A stretch of DNA of 64,000 bases from Bradyrhizobium sp. CCGB12 (GTDB taxonomy: Bacteria; Pseudomonadota; Alphaproteobacteria; Rhizobiales; Xanthobacteraceae): positions 8,420,001 to 8,484,000 of the forward strand of contig NZ_JANADO010000001.1 of the NCBI RefSeq assembly GCF_024199845.1, in the 5' to 3' direction. How positions within the stretch are numbered: position 1 is the stretch's first letter; every line of letters starts with the position of its first letter. The notes under the pieces are model-generated. The model had not been told where the DNA came from and made no database searches. It saw nothing but the letters and a program-made list of their open reading frames with translations. The translations under genes were made by a program, and so were the position numbers. Positions 60,752 through 64,000 of the stretch are shown here, one piece after another.

Positions 60752-61120
60752 ATGAACGGACAGGCAATGAATCGCGCAGCCGCCGAACGCTTCGTCGCGG
60801 CATGGTGCGCGAACTGGTGCATGGTCGATATCGACGCGGTCGTTGCGCATTTTGCCGACCATGCACAGATGCGCAGTCCTCTGGCGCTGACACTGACCGG
60901 TTCTCCCGTCGTCACGGGCGCCGAGAACATCTGTGCCTATTGGCGGCAAGCCTATGGCCACATCGAAAGCGCCGATCTGAAGATCCTGAGCTGGAGCTGG
61001 GACGAGGCGATCGCGCGACTGACGGTCTGGTGGCAGCTGGGCGACACGCGGGCCAGCGAATTCATGGACTTCGACGATGCGGGCCGCGTGGTGCGCAGCG
61101 AAGCCTTTTACGGAAAATAG
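60752..61120 (+). CDS. SnoaL/NTF2-like domain protein
   Basis: The 122-residue protein is a single cone-shaped NTF2-like domain: AERFVAAWCANWCMVDIDAV, VVAHFADHAQMRSPLALTLT, VVTGAENICAYWRQAYGHIE and a terminal strand FDDAGRVVRSEAFYG. These are typical of SnoaL-like ketosteroid-isomerase relatives. Activity is unknown; some members are small-molecule isomerases or hydrolases. It starts an operon with the membrane protein gene 2 bases downstream. Confidence 0.8.
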   Translation: MNGQAMNRAAAERFVAAWCANWCMVDIDAVVAHFADHAQMRSPLALTLTGSPVVTGAENICAYWRQAYGHIESADLKILSWSWDEAIARLTVWWQLGDTRASEFMDFDDAGRVVRSEAFYGK

Positions 61121-61122
61121 CC

Positions 61123-61566
61123 ATGCGCCTTTCGGATTTCGTCCTGCTTCTCAACACGCTCTGGTTCGTGGGCGCCTTCATTCAGTTCAGCGTTGCTCAG
61201 GGTAACACGCTGAAGATCTTGCTGCCGCGGGAAGAGCGCAGCAATCCGATCGCGCCGACGCTTGCGGCCAGCGTGGCGTTCCTGGGCGGGATGAATCTGC
61301 CGATCGGGCTGTTGTCGTTCTATCTTCTCGCCGCTCGTCCGTCGTTCTTCCAGCCGGTCGAGGCCCAGCTCGCGCTGTTCCTGTTCTTTGCCGGCTGCCA
61401 CTTCAGCCAGTTCGCCTATAACCTTCCGGTGCTGATGCGCGGCGGACGCGTCGGGGTAGCTTACTGGCCCGTGCTGAAGGGCCCGATGCTCAGGATCTTC
61501 GTCATCGACGCGGCTCTGTTCGTGGCCAATCTCGGAGTGGCGCTTCTGCTCGCCTGGCGTGCCTGA
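61123..61566 (+). CDS. Integral membrane protein of unknown function (147 aa)
   Basis: The 147-residue protein has four hydrophobic segments, starting RLSDFVLLLNTLWFVGAFIQ and with AASVAFLGGMNLPIGLLSFY, ALFLFFAGCHFSQFAYNLPV and FVIDAALFVANLGVALLLAW. It has no motif I recognise. The start is 2 bases after the SnoaL-like gene, so they form an operon and are likely to work in one process. Confidence 0.78.
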   Translation: MRLSDFVLLLNTLWFVGAFIQFSVAQGNTLKILLPREERSNPIAPTLAASVAFLGGMNLPIGLLSFYLLAARPSFFQPVEAQLALFLFFAGCHFSQFAYNLPVLMRGGRVGVAYWPVLKGPMLRIFVIDAALFVANLGVALLLAWRA

Positions 61567-61689
61567 TACGCGTGGCGCTGCAAGCGAAGCCGTAGCGTTA
61601 TTTGTCGACCGCCCAACGCTTGCCGCTGTGATCGTGATGCTGCTGGTGCTCGGTCATGCGACCTGGCATCGCTATCGGCGGCTTTCGTA

Positions 61690-61831
61690 GTCGTCCTGGC
61701 GAAAGCCAGGACCCATTACCCCCAGGGAGGAGTTTGGGGCGAACTGGTCATGACCAGCCTCCGCCAAATCGGCTTCGGTGGTAATGGGTCCTGGATCTGC
61801 GCTCCGCTTCGCGGCGCTTGTCCAGGACGAC
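61690..61831. repeat. Long inverted intergenic repeat, GTCGTCC...GGACGAC family
   Basis: GTCGTCCTGGCGAAAGCCAGGACCCATTAC at the left pairs with GTAATGGGTCCTGGATC and TGTCCAGGACGAC at the right. It is the second copy of the family at 12501. The preceding 61567-61689 has no supported gene. Confidence 0.75.
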
Positions 61832-61846
61832 GGCTGAGGTGCTGTC

Positions 61847-62358
61847 CTACGGCGTCTTGATCCCCATCGCCTTCAGCGCATCGAGCATCCGCTGCGGCGG
61901 GCCCAGCTTGACGACGAGCGGCTGGCCGGTCTCGAGCAGGCTTTTGAGGCTGGACAGGATCGCCGGCCAGCCGGAGCGCCCGCCTGCGAGGATGTCGTCA
62001 CTCAGCGGGCGGTCATGGCCTTCGCTCATGGTGAGCGAACGGCATCGCCGACCTGTTCGATCTCGTAGGTGACGAGCGTCGGGCCGAGCTTCTCGACCAG
62101 CTCGGGCCAGTTCACGTTGAACGTGACCGCGAGCTTTCGCGGCGGGTCGTAGGCGAGAACCTCGCCGCTGATGTGCAGCGCGCCGTCGGGCGTGCGCACG
62201 ATGAAGGCGCCGCCGAGCCGCGGGTCGACCTCGACGGCATTGCCGAAGAAATATTGCCGGCTGAACTCCGCCGAGGTCAGCGCCTGCCAGACCTTCTCCG
62301 GCGTGGACGCAATATAGATGGTGTAGGCGGTCAGCGGCTTGAATTGCTCGAGGTTCAT
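61847..62358 (-). pseudogene. SRPBCC/AHSA1-family protein, frameshifted
   Basis: The first part (from ATG 62358) reads MNLEQFKPLTAYTIYIASTP, EKVWQALTSAEFSRQYFFGN and continues to YEIEQVGDAVR, then meets a premature stop. The natural continuation LTMSEGHDRPLSDDILAGGR, SGWPAILSSLKSLLETGQPL is found in another frame. A single C is missing near 62035 (CGC-TC for CGC-CTC). The repaired protein would have 170 residues and align with its upstream neighbour. The ATG overlaps the stop of that neighbour (ATGA). Confidence 0.82.
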
Positions 62359-62825
62359 TTTGTGTCGAATCCCTTGTTGAGGGCTGCGCGCGGAATGGCG
62401 AGCACCTTGCCTCTTTCCAGCAGGCTCTTGAGGCCGGACAAGATCGCCGGCCAGCCGTTGGAAACGGCGCCGAGATATTTGCCGCCTTCCACGAACCCAT
62501 CATGCAGCACGGTCAAACGCACGAGCGACCCGAACGGTTCGATGGTGAAGACGACGCGTGAGATCGGCTCACTGCGCAGTTCCTCGAATTTGTGGTGCTT
62601 GAAGCTGTACGAGAGGCGCCGCGGCGGATCGGCCTCGAGGATTTCGCCGGAGTCGGTGGTCTCACCGTCGAGCAGAAGCGCGAAAGGCGAGCCGACTTTC
62701 CAGTCGGACCGGACTTCGGCGCCGAACCAATATTGCTTCGTGAACTCGCTCGACGTCAGCGCCTCCCACAGCTTCTCGGCTGTGGTCTCGATATAGGTCA
62801 CGTAGACGAACTCCGGCTTACTCAT
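62355..62825 (-). CDS. SRPBCC/AHSA1-family protein
   Basis: The 156-residue START/Bet v1-like protein has KPEFVYVTYIETTAEKLWEA, LTSSEFTKQYWFGAEVRSDW and the closing GWPAILSGLKSLLERGKVL. Such AHSA1-type proteins (Aha1 C-terminal-like) frequently sit with an ArsR-type regulator as here; ligand and role are unknown. It overlaps the regulator gene by 8 bases and the following paralogue by 4, so the three are translated from one mRNA. Confidence 0.87.
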   Translation of the reverse strand: MSKPEFVYVTYIETTAEKLWEALTSSEFTKQYWFGAEVRSDWKVGSPFALLLDGETTDSGEILEADPPRRLSYSFKHHKFEELRSEPISRVVFTIEPFGSLVRLTVLHDGFVEGGKYLGAVSNGWPAILSGLKSLLERGKVLAIPRAALNKGFDTK

Positions 62826-63132
62826 CGCGCTTCTCCAACTGGCGTTTCAACTCGCTGAGCGCGGTGAGCTTGCCGCGCTCGAATTTCCTGATCCATCGTT
62901 CGCCGATCTGATGGATCGGCACGGGGTTGAGATAGTGCAGCTTCTCGCGGCCATGCCTGATGGTGGTGACCAGGTTGGCCTCCTCCAGAATCGCAAGGTG
63001 CTTGGTCACGGCCTGACGCGTCATCGCAAGGCCGTCGCAGAGATCGTTCAGCGTCTGGCCGTTCCTGGCGTGAAGCCTGTCCAGCAGCGACCGTCGTGAC
63101 GCATCGGCGAGCGCTTTGAAGACCTCATCCAT
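62818..63132 (-). CDS. ArsR-family transcriptional regulator
   Basis: The 104-residue winged-helix protein has DEVFKALADASRRSLLDRLH, TLNDLCDGLAMTRQAVTKHL, and TTIRHGREKLHYLNPVPIHQ. It lacks the metal-binding ELCVC box, so it likely responds to an organic ligand or another signal. It is the first gene of a three-gene operon with two SRPBCC genes. The ATG at 63132 gives the usual N-terminus. A perfect palindrome 14 bases upstream is its probable operator. Confidence 0.9.
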   Translation of the reverse strand: MDEVFKALADASRRSLLDRLHARNGQTLNDLCDGLAMTRQAVTKHLAILEEANLVTTIRHGREKLHYLNPVPIHQIGERWIRKFERGKLTALSELKRQLEKRDE

Positions 63133-63146
63133 GGCTGCGATAATAG

Positions 63147-63162
63147 GCAACCAAATGGTTGC
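63147..63162. promoter_or_regulatory. Operator candidate GCAACCA-AA-TGGTTGC
   Basis: A perfect 7-bp inverted repeat with a 2-base centre lies between the ArsR-type gene and the divergent LVIVD-repeat gene. Such GCAACCA palindromes are typical of ArsR/SRPBCC operons. Confidence 0.65.
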
Positions 63163-63248
63163 ATGTCAAGATGGTGTCTTTGGCGCGCGCAATCGGCCGT
63201 GTTAGCCTTCGGGCTCAGCCAACGCAGATTGGTTCCGGGAGGACTTCA

Positions 63249-64000
63249 TGTTCCGTTGCGTCTTGACTGCTGCCTGCCTCGTCTTTTTTGCCGGCAGCAC
63301 GGCCGTTCACGCCCAAAAACAGCAAGTGATCGGCGCGCCGCCGGAAGCTTCCAACATGAAGCTGGTCGGCATGAACGACCTTCAGGCGCGCAGCGCCTAT
63401 CAGCCGACCATCCATCATCAGGGCGATCGCTGGATCGCCTATATCGGCCATCACGGCGGCACCGACGACGTGCCCAACCCCGTCAACCCGATGACGGGCA
63501 AGGCCGAGCCGAACGGCACCTCCATCGTCGACGTCACCGACCCCGCGCGGCCGAAATATCTGCGGCACCTGCCGGGGCAGGAAGGCAAGTACGAATCCGG
63601 CGGCGCGCAGATGGTACGCATCTGCGACGGCAAGTCGTTGCCGAAGGGCGATCCGAATGCGGTCTACATGCTGCGCACTTTCGGGAGCGAGGCACATGAG
63701 ATCTGGAATGTCGCCGACCCCGCCAATCCCGTGCTCGTCACGCGCATCGGCGGGTTGAAGGACACGCACAAGAGCTGGTGGGAATGCAACACCGGCATTG
63801 CCTTTCTCGTCTCCGGCGCGCCGGACTGGCGCACGCGGCGCATGACGCAGATCTACGATCTCTCCGATCCCGCGCGTCCGCAGAAAATCCGCGACTTCGG
63901 CCTGCCGGGTCAGGAGCCGGGCGCGACCGGCGCGGTGCCGACCGAGCTGCACGGGCCGATCTCGACCGGGCCCGACGGCAATCGCGTCTTCTTCGGCTAT
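63249..64000 (+). CDS. Exported LVIVD-repeat beta-propeller-like protein (3' end outside window)
   Basis: The ORF runs off the right edge; 250 codons are visible. It begins with a signal peptide (MFRCVLTAACLVFFAGSTAV, likely cleavage after VHA). The mature part has GTSIVDVTDPARPKYLRHLP, IWNVADPANPVLVTRIGGLK and IYDLSDPARPQKIRDFGLPG, the repeating (V/I)(V/W/Y)D(V)xDPxxP pattern of LVIVD repeats that form a propeller. GGAGGA precedes the ATG by 5 bases. It is likely periplasmic or on the surface. Function unknown. Confidence 0.85.

Noticed and set aside
61598..61657. Nineteen-residue His-rich minus-strand ORF (MTEHQQHHDHSGKRWAVDK)
   Set aside because: It has no clear ribosome-binding site and is too short to support without conservation data, although the composition is suggestive.

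Overview
The window looks like chromosomal DNA of a Bradyrhizobium-type alphaproteobacterium (Nitrobacteraceae). The basis is high GC with strong GC3 bias, the protein families (DUF992, Omp31-like porins, phasin, long-form SerA, PdhS/PleC-like kinase), EcfG-type and CtrA-type DNA motifs, a tRNA-His lacking G-1, and at least seven families of GC-rich palindromic intergenic repeats. Genus is inference from these traits; no search was run.

Layout. 1-900: end of an aminotransferase gene and a DUF992 exported protein. 970-7830: an accessory cluster with an FkbH-like HAD protein, a stand-alone acyl carrier protein, an MBOAT acyltransferase, an SGNH-like partner and a MaoC hydratase on the minus strand, divergent from a methyltransferase and an SDR. 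8000-20840: mostly housekeeping and envelope genes (EF-G paralogue, YoaK, aroE, lactate dehydrogenase, glmM, MFS exporter, two outer-membrane beta-barrels, GST, GNAT). 20900-25400: serine biosynthesis (serC, serA) and a thiolase. 25400-30400: PepSY protein, a 1127-residue PAS histidine kinase, phasin.

30650-38060 is the most disturbed part. A tRNA-His gene is followed by an AT-richer island with a degraded ORF, a secreted protein of unknown family, a CxxC peptide and an Mrr-like nuclease. Next come a PAP2/haloperoxidase-type protein, a TenA protein and an intact AEC transporter. Two degraded copies of the AEC 3' end lie upstream in the same orientation, as if DNA had been inserted repeatedly at the end of that gene.

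38500-45600: Cys-containing exported protein, ParA-like ATPase, two tiny membrane proteins missed by length cut-offs, a DapA-family lyase with a hairpin-rich leader, then LysR-trxB-lrp and greA. 45800-57100: carB and carA are about 6 kb apart on the same strand. Between them lie an ArsR/MFS pair with clear operators, a tRNA-like sequence, a methyltransferase, Dps with an EcfG-type promoter, a protealysin-like M4 peptidase with its probable emfourin inhibitor, and a cupin. 57100-64000: a frameshifted epoxide hydrolase, acyl-CoA synthetase with a MarR regulator, a SnoaL-like/membrane protein pair, an ArsR-SRPBCC-SRPBCC operon whose last gene is frameshifted, and the start of an LVIVD-repeat protein.

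The most promising candidates for an undescribed system are the FkbH-ACP-MBOAT-SGNH cluster (possible glyceryl or related acyl decoration of a surface glycan), the triplicated AEC 3' end as an insertion hotspot, and the tRNA-like element near 51.2 kb. No CRISPR array, rRNA operon, complete insertion sequence or integrase gene was seen.
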